DNA of 64,000 nucleotides from NCBI RefSeq assembly GCF_004345855.1, contig NZ_SLXN01000006.1:1-64000 (forward strand), given 5' to 3'. Each line of letters opens with the position of its first letter. The stretch's first letter is position 1. This DNA is from Sphingomonas sp. BK235 (GTDB lineage Bacteria > Pseudomonadota > Alphaproteobacteria > Sphingomonadales > Sphingomonadaceae). The translations under genes were made by a program, and so were the position numbers. Under the pieces are notes generated by a model. That model saw only the letters and a program-made list of their open reading frames with translations, did no database searches and had not been told where the DNA came from. Of the stretch, positions 55,127 through 63,507 are shown piece after piece.

Positions 55127-56671
55127 ATGAGAAAGCGCGTGCTGATCGTCGGCGGGGGCACCGCGGGGTGGCTCACCGCCGGCTATCTCGCCAAGCGGCT
55201 CGGTGCCGATCTCGCCGACGGCGTCGCGATCACTTTGGTCGAGTCCAAGGACATCGGCGTGCTCGGCGTCGGCGAGGGCACCTTCCCGACGATCCGGCGC
55301 ACGCTCGCCACGATCGGCGTCGACGAGGCCGAGCTGGTGCGGCGCTGCGGCGCCACCTTCAAACAGGGCGCCCGCTTCGTCCATTGGCAACGCGCGCCGG
55401 GCACGCTCGGCCGCGACCATTACATGCACCCGTTCCAGGTCGCGGAGGCGCCGGGCGGGCTCGAGCTGCTGCCCTATTGGCTCAGCGGCGCGGCGGGCGA
55501 CGCCGAGTGGGATGAGGTGTCCACCCCGCAGAAAGCCGCCGCCGACGCGGCGCGCGCGCCCAAGCTCCCGACCCACCCGGATTATGTCGGGCCGCTCAAT
55601 TATGCCTTCCACTTCGACGCGGTCGCGCTCGCCGGGCTGCTGCGCGAGCGCGCGGTGGCGAACGGCGTCACCCATCTGATCGACACCGTCACCCATGTCG
55701 CGCTCGACCACAGCGGCGCGATCGAGCGGGTCGAGACCGAGCGCCACGGCGCGCTCACCGCCGACCTCTACGTCGACTGCACCGGATTCCGCGCCGAGCT
55801 GATCGGCAAGGCGATGGGCGTGCCGTTCCGCTCGTGCCGCGACGTGCTGTTCTGCGACCGCGCGCTCGCCGCGCAGCTCCCGTACGAGGCCGCGGACGCG
55901 CCGATCGCGTCGCAGACCATCTCCACCGCGCAGGAGGCGGGATGGATCTGGGACATCGGGCTCGATCGGCGCCGCGGCATCGGCCACGTCTACTCGTCCG
56001 ATCACAGCGATGACGACGCGGCGGAGCGCGCGCTGCGCCGCTATCTCGGCGCGCGCGGCGAACAGGCCGAGGTGCGCCGCTTCCGCTTCGAGGCGGGCTT
56101 CCGCGAGGTCAACTGGCGGCGCAACTGCGTCGCGGTCGGGCTGTCGAGCGGCTTCTTCGAGCCGCTCGAGGCGACCGGCATCGCCTTCGCCGAGGTGTCC
56201 GCCGCGATGATCGCCAACCTCTTCCCGTGGAGCGGCGATCACGAGACCTCGGCGCGCCAGTTCAACGCCAACCTGCTGCGCCGCTACGAGCGCGCGCTCG
56301 ACTTCATCAAGCTGCATTACTGCCTGTCCGAGCGGCGCGACACCGACTTCTGGCGCGACAATGTCGCCGGCTCGTCGAACACCGCCAGCCTGCTCGAGCT
56401 GCTCGACCGCTGGCGCCACCGCTGGCCCAACGAGCTCGACATCGATCCCCAGGTCGACATCTTCACCGAGGCGAGCTGGCAATATGTCCTCTACGGCATG
56501 GGCTGGCGCACCGACCTGAGCGCGCGCGCCGGCGCGCTGCGCTACCGCGACGACGCGCGGCGTGCCTTCGGCGAGGTGCGGCGCCAGGTCGGCGTCGCGC
56601 TCGCCAACCTGCCGGCGCATCGCGCGCTGGTCGAGGCGGCGCAGCACCGCGGCTTCGGCGGCGGCGCGTGA
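55127..56671 (+). CDS. Tryptophan-halogenase-family flavoprotein 1
   Basis: 514 residues. The FAD-binding GGGTAGWLTAGYLA, the active-site lysine in GATFKQGARF and the glutamate in GFFEPLEATGIAF are those of FADH2-dependent tryptophan halogenases. The WxWxIP motif is GWIWDIGL here, with Gly in place of Pro. It is directly downstream of the TonB receptor, as in other sphingomonads. The substrate is unknown; these receptor-linked members need not halogenate tryptophan. No flavin reductase gene is nearby. Confidence 0.9.
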   Translation: MRKRVLIVGGGTAGWLTAGYLAKRLGADLADGVAITLVESKDIGVLGVGEGTFPTIRRTLATIGVDEAELVRRCGATFKQGARFVHWQRAPGTLGRDHYMHPFQVAEAPGGLELLPYWLSGAAGDAEWDEVSTPQKAAADAARAPKLPTHPDYVGPLNYAFHFDAVALAGLLRERAVANGVTHLIDTVTHVALDHSGAIERVETERHGALTADLYVDCTGFRAELIGKAMGVPFRSCRDVLFCDRALAAQLPYEAADAPIASQTISTAQEAGWIWDIGLDRRRGIGHVYSSDHSDDDAAERALRRYLGARGEQAEVRRFRFEAGFREVNWRRNCVAVGLSSGFFEPLEATGIAFAEVSAAMIANLFPWSGDHETSARQFNANLLRRYERALDFIKLHYCLSERRDTDFWRDNVAGSSNTASLLELLDRWRHRWPNELDIDPQVDIFTEASWQYVLYGMGWRTDLSARAGALRYRDDARRAFGEVRRQVGVALANLPAHRALVEAAQHRGFGGGA

Positions 56672-58227
56672 GCACGCCCGCACCCGTCCGCGCGGTCACG
56701 ATCGTCGGAGGGGGCACCGCGGGCTGGATGACCGCGGCGGCGCTGTCGCGACTGGTCGCGGCGGGCGTGTCGGTGACACTGGTCGAGTCGGCCGAGATCG
56801 GCACCGTCGGCGTGGGCGAGGCGACGATCCCGTCGATCCTCGATTTCCTCGCGATGCTGGGGATCGACGAACATGCGTTCGTCCGCGCCACCGGCGCGAC
56901 GTTCAAGCTGGGCATCGAGTTCAGCGACTGGGGTGCGCGCGGCGAGCGCTACATGCACCCGTTCGGCGCCGCGGGGCGCGACATCGCCGGGGTCGCCTTC
57001 CACCAGCTGTGGCAGCGCGCCGCGCGCGCCGGCGTGGCGGACGCGGGGACGCTCGACGACTACAGCCTGTGTACCGTCGCGGCGCGGCAGCATCGCTTCG
57101 ACCGCGCCAGCAGCGATCCCGCCGCGGTGCGCTCGACCCTGCGCCACGCGCTCCATTTCGACGCGACGCTGGTGGCGCGCTTCCTGCGCGCCTACGCCGA
57201 GGCGGCGGGCGTGCGTCGGGTCGAGGGGCGCGTGGACTCCGTCGCGCTCGCGCCCGAGACGGGGCATATCGCCGCGCTGCGGCTCGCCGACGGGCGGCAG
57301 CTCGGCGGCGAGCTGTTCGTCGATTGCAGCGGCTTTCGCGCGCTGCTGATCGGCGAAACGCTCGGCGTGGGGTTCGAGAGCTGGCGCCACTGGCTGCCCA
57401 ACGATCGCGCGCTCGCGGTGCCGAGCGCCGCCGCGTCCGACCCGGCGCCGTACACGCGCGCGATGGCGGAGCGCGCGGGCTGGCGCTGGCGCATCCCGCT
57501 CCAGCACCGCACCGGGAACGGCCATGTCTATGCCAGCGACGTCGTGGCGGAAGAGGAGGCGCACCGGCTGCTGCTCGCGGGGCTGACCGAGCCGGCGCTC
57601 GACACGGCGCGCTCGATCCGGTTCGAGGCGGGGGTGCGGCGGCGCTGGTGGGAAGGGAATTGCGTCGCCATCGGGTTGGCGGGCGGATTTCTCGAACCGC
57701 TGGAATCGACCAGCATCCACCTGATCCAGCTCGGCATCACGCGATTGCTCGCGCTGTTCCCCGACACCGGCTTCGCCGCGCCCGAGCGCGACACCTACAA
57801 TCGCTCGCTGCGCCGCGACTATGAGCAGGCGCGCGATTTCATCATCCTGCACTACAAGGCGACGCGGCGCGACGACAGCGATTACTGGCGCCACTGCCGC
57901 ACGATGGCGGTGCCCGACACGCTCGCCGAGCGGCTGGCGCTGTGGCGCGGCGCGGGGCGCGTGCTCCACGATCGCGGCGAGCTGTTCACGCCGGCGAGCT
58001 GGATCGCGGTGCTGGCGGGGCAGGAGCCGCCGTCGCGGGCGGTGGACCCGCTGGCGGCGACGCTGCCGCTCGACGAGACCGAGCGCTTCCTGCGCCATGT
58101 CCGCGACATGGTGGCGAAAACCGCGGCAGCGATGCCGCGCCACGCCGACTATGTCGCCCGCCACTGCGCCGCACCCGCGCGCCCGGCGTGGGGGGATGGT
58201 GGCGGGGCGCAGACCGGCGCGGGCTGA
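56668..58227 (+). CDS. Tryptophan-halogenase-family flavoprotein 2
   Basis: 519 residues from GTG at 56668, which overlaps the preceding gene by four bases (GTGA). It retains GGGTAGWMTAAALS, the lysine in GATFKLGIEF, the glutamate in GFLEPLESTSIHL and a full WxWxIP motif (GWRWRIPLQHR), making it the most canonical of the three halogenase-like proteins. C-terminal 40 residues are low-complexity. The pair with flavoprotein 1 is co-transcribed. Confidence 0.9.
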   Translation: MSTPAPVRAVTIVGGGTAGWMTAAALSRLVAAGVSVTLVESAEIGTVGVGEATIPSILDFLAMLGIDEHAFVRATGATFKLGIEFSDWGARGERYMHPFGAAGRDIAGVAFHQLWQRAARAGVADAGTLDDYSLCTVAARQHRFDRASSDPAAVRSTLRHALHFDATLVARFLRAYAEAAGVRRVEGRVDSVALAPETGHIAALRLADGRQLGGELFVDCSGFRALLIGETLGVGFESWRHWLPNDRALAVPSAAASDPAPYTRAMAERAGWRWRIPLQHRTGNGHVYASDVVAEEEAHRLLLAGLTEPALDTARSIRFEAGVRRRWWEGNCVAIGLAGGFLEPLESTSIHLIQLGITRLLALFPDTGFAAPERDTYNRSLRRDYEQARDFIILHYKATRRDDSDYWRHCRTMAVPDTLAERLALWRGAGRVLHDRGELFTPASWIAVLAGQEPPSRAVDPLAATLPLDETERFLRHVRDMVAKTAAAMPRHADYVARHCAAPARPAWGDGGGAQTGAG

Positions 58228-58270
58228 GCCGCGCGCGGCCGCGACGGCGTGGCGGGGGCGTGAGGGCGCG

Positions 58271-59641
58271 TCAGCCCGCCTCGGGCAGCGCCCGGCCGAG
58301 TGCCGACAGCTCGCCGCTCTCGCGTCCCCGCCGCCCGTAGAAGAGCTCGAACAGCGGGCTCGCCATCATCGTCGTGACGATCGCCATCAGCACCAGCATC
58401 GAGAACAGGGTCGGCCCGATGATCCCTTTCTGCAACCCGATGTTGATGATGATCAGCTCCATCAGCCCGCGCGAGTTCATCAGCGCGCCGATGCCCAGCG
58501 CGGTCCGGTTGTCCTCACCCGACAGCCGCGCGGCGAGATAGCAGGCGCCGCCCTTGGCGATCACCGAGGCCACCAGCACGCCCAGCGCGATCAGCAGCAA
58601 CTCGCCCGAATTGACCATGTCCATCCGGGTATTGAGGCCCGAATAGGTGAAGAACATCGGCAGCAGCAGCACCACCGTCAGCGGCTCGAGCTTGCGCTTG
58701 ATCTCGGCGGTCAGCAGCCCGCGCGGCGTCACCGCGCCGAGGATGAAGCCGCCGAAGATCGCGTGGATGCCCACCATGTCCATCAGGAAGGCGGAGACGC
58801 AGAAGGCGATCATCACCACCGCGAAGCTGGCGAGGCTCAATTCCCCCTCGCGCTCGACCTTGCGCGCCAGCGGGGCGAGCAGCCGCGGCCCCGCGAGCAC
58901 GACGAATGCGGCCCACAACAGCCCGCCGCCGATCGCGAGGATCGCCACGCCCGCGCCGCCGCCGAACGTGGCCAGCACCAGCGCCAGCACGCACCAGGAG
59001 CAGGCGTCGTCGAACGCGCCCGCGGTGAGCGACAGCGTGCCGAGCGAGCTGTCCGCCAGACCGCGCTCGTTGATGATCCGCGCCAGCATGGGAAAGGCGG
59101 TCAGCGCGATGCACGCGCCCAGGAACAGGGTGGCGTTGGCCTGGCTGATCCCCGCCGCGAACAGCCCGGGCACCTTCAGGAGCAGCGGGGTGATGAGCAC
59201 CGCGATCAGGAAGGGCGCGGCGATCCCGGCCATCGACACGAAGGAGGCGCTACGCGCCTTGGTGCGGAAATGGTCGAGCCGCAGCGTCGTGCCGACGAGG
59301 AACATGTAGAGCCCGACGCCGAGCTGCGCGCCGGCATAGAGCACGTTCTTGGTCTCTTTCGGGAAGATCGCACCCTGGAGCCCCGGGAAGAGCAGCCCGA
59401 GCAGCGACGGGCCGAGCACGACGCCCGCGATCATCTCGCCCACCACCTGCGGCTGGCCGAGCAGCCGCTGGCCGAGCCAGCCGACCACGCGGCACGCCAC
59501 CAGGATCACCGCGAGCTGGAGGAAGAAGTGAATCGAGAAATCGCCCGGCGCGTAGCTGTGCGCCGCGGTGGCGGTGGCCGGCCCATGCGGTTCGAGCACG
59601 TTCGCCAGCGTCGTCCACAGGCTGGCCAGCCAATCACCCAT
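58271..59641 (-). CDS. Cation:proton antiporter (CPA2 type)
   Basis: A 456-residue inner-membrane protein with 12 or so hydrophobic segments. VVGEMIAGVVLGPSLLGL near residue 70 and FDDACSWCVLALVLATF (the CPA2 acidic pair) are typical of KefB/GerN-like exchangers. No C-terminal Trk-type nucleotide domain is seen. It would exchange Na+ or K+ for H+. The third ATG (59641) of an ATGATGATG run sits six bases after GGGAGG and is preferred. Confidence 0.9.
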   Translation of the reverse strand: MGDWLASLWTTLANVLEPHGPATATAAHSYAPGDFSIHFFLQLAVILVACRVVGWLGQRLLGQPQVVGEMIAGVVLGPSLLGLLFPGLQGAIFPKETKNVLYAGAQLGVGLYMFLVGTTLRLDHFRTKARSASFVSMAGIAAPFLIAVLITPLLLKVPGLFAAGISQANATLFLGACIALTAFPMLARIINERGLADSSLGTLSLTAGAFDDACSWCVLALVLATFGGGAGVAILAIGGGLLWAAFVVLAGPRLLAPLARKVEREGELSLASFAVVMIAFCVSAFLMDMVGIHAIFGGFILGAVTPRGLLTAEIKRKLEPLTVVLLLPMFFTYSGLNTRMDMVNSGELLLIALGVLVASVIAKGGACYLAARLSGEDNRTALGIGALMNSRGLMELIIINIGLQKGIIGPTLFSMLVLMAIVTTMMASPLFELFYGRRGRESGELSALGRALPEAG

Positions 59642-59782
59642 CATCATCCTCCCGGCGGCGGGCACCGCCCGCTCTCCCCCGGCGCCATCAAGGGAGGGAT
59701 CGCGCCGCCGCGCAAGCGTCCCGCGCGCCCGCCTCGCCGATTTCCAGCCGGACCCGGCAAAGCGTTGCGACGCCGCTACAGA

Positions 59783-59798
59783 GTAGGTACGTACCTAC
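59783..59798. promoter_or_regulatory. 16-bp perfect palindrome before the toxin-antitoxin operon
   Basis: GTAGGTAC directly repeated in inverse as GTACCTAC, 33 bases before the antitoxin start. Phd/YefM-type antitoxins repress their own operon by binding palindromes near the promoter, so this is a good candidate operator. Confidence 0.6.
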
Positions 59799-59830
59799 AG
59801 TAGATTCGCTCATCCGACAGGCGGTGCGTC

Positions 59831-60064
59831 GTGCGGACCCTCTCCAGCCGGGCCTTCAATCAGGACGTCAGCCTGGCCAAGCGGCTCGCCGCGCAGGAGC
59901 CGGTGCTCATCACCGACCGCGGCCGGCCGACCCATGTGCTGCTCAGCTTCGAGTCGTTCCGGCAGCTCGCGGGGCAGGCGGACTCGCTCGCCGACCAGCT
60001 CGCCCCCGCCGAGCCGATCGCGGTCGAGCCCGACTGGCGCGCGATCACGCGCTGGACGCGCTGA
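59831..60064 (+). CDS. Type II antitoxin, Phd/YefM family
   Basis: A 77-residue protein from GTG at 59831. FNQDVSLAKRLAAQEPVLIT followed by GRPTHVLLSFESFRQL is the usual Phd/YefM N-terminal DNA-binding fold. The C-terminal portion (acidic, ending DWRAITRWTR) should wrap the toxin. Its stop overlaps the toxin start by one base (TGATG). Confidence 0.87.
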   Translation: MRTLSSRAFNQDVSLAKRLAAQEPVLITDRGRPTHVLLSFESFRQLAGQADSLADQLAPAEPIAVEPDWRAITRWTR

Positions 60065-60561
60065 TGCACCTGCTCGACACCGAGCTGCTATGGGCGTTGC
60101 GCGGCGCGCGCGCGGGAAGCTGCGACCCGGGGGTGACCGCCTGGGCGGCGCGCCAGCCGCGCACCGCGCTGTTCCTCTCGGCGATGACCTGCGGCGAGCT
60201 CGCCGCGGCGACGCTCCAGATCGAGCGGGCGGACAAAGGAGCGGGCGCGCGCGCGCGGCACTGGGCGGAGGAGGTGGTGCCGCGCGCCTTCGAGGGCCGC
60301 ATCCTGCCGGTCGATGCCGCGGTGGCGCGGCGTGCCGGACAGCTCGGCTATGCCGAGCCGCGCGACGCGCTCTTCGCCGCGACCGCGCTGGAGCACAAGC
60401 TGACGCTCGCGACGCCGCACCCCGCGCGCTATCGGCTCGGCAAGGTGCGGACGGTCGATCCCTGGCGCTACGTCCCGGGTGCGGTGGAGGAGGAGCTCGA
60501 CTGGCGCGAGGCGACGCGCGGCGGGCCGTTCTGGCTCAGGAGCCTGTTCGCGCGGGGCTGA
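60064..60561 (+). CDS. PIN-domain toxin, VapC/FitB type
   Basis: 165 residues. LLDTELLWALR (first Asp), CGELAAATLQIE (Glu) and EPRDALFAATALEHKLTLAT (Asp) give the acidic residues of a PIN ribonuclease. The pairing with a Phd/YefM-type antitoxin matches VapBC/FitAB systems. It is longer than many VapC toxins by about 30 residues, mostly a C-terminal tail. Its last 26 bases overlap the convergent halogenase-like gene. Confidence 0.86.
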   Translation: MHLLDTELLWALRGARAGSCDPGVTAWAARQPRTALFLSAMTCGELAAATLQIERADKGAGARARHWAEEVVPRAFEGRILPVDAAVARRAGQLGYAEPRDALFAATALEHKLTLATPHPARYRLGKVRTVDPWRYVPGAVEEELDWREATRGGPFWLRSLFARG

Positions 60562-62065
60562 TCGGCGCGGCGGCGAGCTGCTCCACCAGCGCGCGGTGCG
60601 GCGGCAGCTCGCGCGCGGCACGCTCGCCGAAGGTGCGGACGCGCGCCAGCAGCCGCTCGCCGCGCTCGGTCGCGGCCGCGTCGGCGCTGCCGCCGGCGGT
60701 GGCATAGCCCATGCCGTAGAGGATATATTGATAGTTGAAGTGCGCGAAGGTCTCGCTCTCGAGCTGGAAGTCGAAGCGGCTGGGCGGACGATGGCGCCAT
60801 TGGTCGAGCCAGTCGCGCAGCCGCGGCGGGATCGTCGCGGGATCGCGATGGTCGCGCCAGAACGGCTCGGGGCGCGCGCTGAGACAATAATGCAGCTTCA
60901 GGAACGCGGCGATATTCTCGTAGCGCGCGGCGAGCAGCGCGTTGAACCGCGCGGCGGGTGCGTCGACGGGGCCGTCGCTCGGCAGCAGCTCCGCGATCAT
61001 CGCCGCCGCCGCCTCGATCAGCACCACCCCGGTCGATTCGAGCGGTTCGAGGAAGCCGCTCGCCAGCCCCACCGCGACGCAATTGCCGATCCACGATCGC
61101 TCGCGCCAGCCGGGTGTGAAGGCGATGCGGCGCGGCGCGATCGCGGCGGGGTCGCGCCCGAGATAGCGCCCCAGCGTCTCGGCCGCCGCATCGTCGCCCA
61201 TATAGCCGCTGGCATAGACGCAGCCGATCCCGCGCGCGCCGGCCAGCCCGATGTCCCAGATCCAGCCCGCCGCATGCGCGGTCGCGACGGTGGCGCTCTC
61301 CAGCGGTGTGTCGGGCGAGTCATAGGGGATCTTGCAGGTGAGCGCGCGGTCGGTGAACAATTGGTCGGCGACCGAGTGGAACGGCGAGCGCAGCGCCTCG
61401 CCGATCATCTCGGCGCGAAAGCCGGTGCAGTCGACATAGAGGTCGGCGGTGAGCGCACCGATGTCGGTCTCCACCCGCGCGATCCCGCCGTCGGCGGCGC
61501 CGACGACCGCGCGCAGCCGCGCGCTGCGATGCGCCACGCCCAGCGCGCGCGCGCGCGTCGCGAGCAGCGCGGCGAGCCGCGCGGCGTCGAAGTGGAAGGC
61601 GTAGTGGAGCGGGCCGTCGAAATCGCCCTCGCCGGGCTGTTTGGGCGCGCGCCGCGCCGCCGCCACGCGCTGCTGGATCGACACCGCCTCCGCGAACGGC
61701 GCGCGCGCGCGCGCGTCCTGGCGCAGCCAGTGCGGCACCAGCCCGGCACCCTGATAGGGCGGATCGAACGGGTGGAAATAGCTGTGCGGGACGCCGGCGA
61801 CGGGCGGCTGCCACTCGGCGAAGCGCACCCCCTGTTTGAACGTCGCCCCCGCGTCGCGGACGAAGGCGGCCTCGTCGATCCCGAGGAAGCGCAGCGTCTC
61901 GCGTATCGTCGGGAACGTGCCCTCGCCGACCCCGATCGTCCCGAGCTCGGGCGCCTCGAGCAGCGTGATCGACACCGCGCCGCCGAGCGCACGCGCCAGA
62001 TAGGCCGCGGTCAACCAGCCGGCGGTGCCACCGCCCACGATCAACACTCGGCGCGGTTCCGACAT
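60536..62065 (-). CDS. Tryptophan-halogenase-family flavoprotein 3
   Basis: 509 residues, convergent with the toxin gene and divergent from the esterase. It contains GGGTAGWLTAAYLA, the lysine in GATFKQGVRF and the glutamate in GFLEPLESTGVVL; the WxWxIP position reads GWIWDIGLA. It resembles flavoprotein 1 more than 2 in this motif. The ATG at 62065 precedes the nucleotide-binding motif; a longer frame to 62122 is less likely. Confidence 0.89.
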   Translation of the reverse strand: MSEPRRVLIVGGGTAGWLTAAYLARALGGAVSITLLEAPELGTIGVGEGTFPTIRETLRFLGIDEAAFVRDAGATFKQGVRFAEWQPPVAGVPHSYFHPFDPPYQGAGLVPHWLRQDARARAPFAEAVSIQQRVAAARRAPKQPGEGDFDGPLHYAFHFDAARLAALLATRARALGVAHRSARLRAVVGAADGGIARVETDIGALTADLYVDCTGFRAEMIGEALRSPFHSVADQLFTDRALTCKIPYDSPDTPLESATVATAHAAGWIWDIGLAGARGIGCVYASGYMGDDAAAETLGRYLGRDPAAIAPRRIAFTPGWRERSWIGNCVAVGLASGFLEPLESTGVVLIEAAAAMIAELLPSDGPVDAPAARFNALLAARYENIAAFLKLHYCLSARPEPFWRDHRDPATIPPRLRDWLDQWRHRPPSRFDFQLESETFAHFNYQYILYGMGYATAGGSADAAATERGERLLARVRTFGERAARELPPHRALVEQLAAAPISPARTGS

Positions 62066-62173
62066 GGCGCGAGCATAGCGCAGTCGCGCGGGCGGCGTCA
62101 GCCCGTTCCGCGCTGCGCGCACGATGTCGCGGGCGCCGCTGCTGGACAGCGTCCGATGGCTCGCCTAGCGTCG

Positions 62174-62187
62174 TGGTAACGATACCA
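62174..62187. promoter_or_regulatory. Candidate LacI-family operator before the esterase
   Basis: TGGTAACGATACCA lies 13 bases before the esterase ATG and abuts the GGGGAGG ribosome site, so a bound repressor would block transcription or early elongation. Same consensus as 50850-50863. Confidence 0.55.
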
Positions 62188-62199
62188 GGGGAGGACAGG

Positions 62200-63135
62200 A
62201 TGCGAGGAACGGCGATGACCCGCGCGTGGGCGGCACTCGCGGCGGCGGCGATGCTGGCGGCCGCGCCGGCCGGGGCGCAGGCGGACCGGATGACGCCGAT
62301 CGCGACGCCCGCGTCACCGGGCGCGATCGCGCTCGGCACCGGCGCGCTGCCTGGCGCGACCGTGCCCGAATCCTGGTTCCGTCAATATGGCAGCATCTTC
62401 ACGCGCAACGTCACCGAGGCGACGCTCACGCCCTTCCTGCCCGACCCCGCGCGCGCCAGCGGCGCGGCGGTGATCGTGGCACCGGGCGGGGGCTTTCGCA
62501 CGCTGTCGATGGAGAATGAGGGCTATGACGTCGCGCGCGCGCTGGCGGCACGGGGCGTCGCGGCGTTCGTGCTCAAATACCGGCTGAACCAGACCCCGCG
62601 CGAGATGCCCGCCTTCGCCGAGGCGATGCGCGCGATGTTCTCGGGCACCGCGGCGCGCCCGCCGCGCCCGGATCCCGCGACGATGGCGACCCAGCTCGCG
62701 CCCCAGCTCGCCGACGCCGAGGCGGCGTTCGCGCTGGTGCGCCGCCGCGCCGCGGAGTGGCGCGTCGATCCGCAGCGGATCGGCATGATCGGCTTCTCGG
62801 CGGGCGCGATGCTGACGCTCGCGACGACGCTGACCTCCGCCGAGGCGAAGCCCGCGTTCATCGCGGACATCTACGGCCCGCTCGCCGCGGTGGAGGTGCC
62901 CGCCGCGGCGCCGCCGCTGTTCGTCGCGCTGGCGGCGGACGATCCCTTCTTCGCCAACGGCGGGTTCGGGCTGATCGAGCGCTGGCGCGCCGCGCAGCGA
63001 CCGGTCGAGTTCCACCTCTACGAGAAGGGCGGTCACGGCTTCGGCATGTACCCCAAGACGACGACCAGCACCGGCTGGTTCGACGCCTTCGCGCGCTGGC
63101 TGACGATGCACGGCATGATGAAGGCGGCCGGCTAG
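62200..63135 (+). CDS. Secreted alpha/beta-hydrolase, esterase-like
   Basis: 311 residues with a signal peptide ending near APAGAQA. The alpha/beta-hydrolase core shows AAVIVAPGGGFRTLS (HGG-like oxyanion hole), the nucleophile elbow GMIGFSAGAML, an acid in FVALAADDPFF and the His in EKGGHGFGMYP. These features match the acetyl-esterase or xylan-esterase-like secreted hydrolases of sugar-utilisation loci; the exact ester is unknown. GGGGAGGACAGG precedes ATG. Confidence 0.88.
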   Translation: MRGTAMTRAWAALAAAAMLAAAPAGAQADRMTPIATPASPGAIALGTGALPGATVPESWFRQYGSIFTRNVTEATLTPFLPDPARASGAAVIVAPGGGFRTLSMENEGYDVARALAARGVAAFVLKYRLNQTPREMPAFAEAMRAMFSGTAARPPRPDPATMATQLAPQLADAEAAFALVRRRAAEWRVDPQRIGMIGFSAGAMLTLATTLTSAEAKPAFIADIYGPLAAVEVPAAAPPLFVALAADDPFFANGGFGLIERWRAAQRPVEFHLYEKGGHGFGMYPKTTTSTGWFDAFARWLTMHGMMKAAG

Positions 63136-63192
63136 GGAGCGAAGCGCCCCGCTGGTTCACACCAGATGGATCACACCGCGCGGGATCGGCCC

Positions 63193-63507
63193 CTATCCCG
63201 CCATCTCCTCGATCCAGGCGAGGTAGCCGGGGTCCGCCGCGCTGATCGGTTGCGCCACGATCTCGGGCAGTTGGTAGCTGTGGAGCGCGCGGATGCACGC
63301 CGCCACCGCGTCGAAGCGCCGCGCCAGTGTCTTGGCGACCAGCAGCACCTCGTCGTCGCGCCGGGTCTCTCCTTCCCAGCGGTACAGGCTCTCGATCGCG
63401 CCGAGCTGGACGCAGGCGGCGAGGCGGCGGTCGACCAAGGCGGTGGCGATGATCCGCGCCTCCTCGCGTCCCGCGCACGCGCAGCTGATCGTGATCGCGT
63501 CGGTCAT
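63193..63507 (-). CDS. cutA: Divalent-cation tolerance protein CutA
   Basis: A 104-residue protein of full CutA1 size. EARIIATALVDRRLAACVQL, IESLYRWEGETRRDDEVLLV and the later ALHSYQLPEIVAQPIS are the conserved blocks. CutA1 trimers bind copper and other metals. Its start overlaps the upstream flavoprotein stop by four bases (ATGA). Confidence 0.95.
   Translation of the reverse strand: MTDAITISCACAGREEARIIATALVDRRLAACVQLGAIESLYRWEGETRRDDEVLLVAKTLARRFDAVAACIRALHSYQLPEIVAQPISAADPGYLAWIEEMAG

Noticed and set aside
51970..55176. 1068-residue minus-strand frame antisense to the TonB receptor
   Set aside because: It mirrors the receptor coding region and lacks any recognisable domain; the receptor itself has clear plug and barrel features.
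55061..58164. Long minus-strand frames opposite the two halogenase-like genes
   Set aside because: Low-complexity antisense products with no start signals; the plus-strand genes carry canonical active-site motifs.
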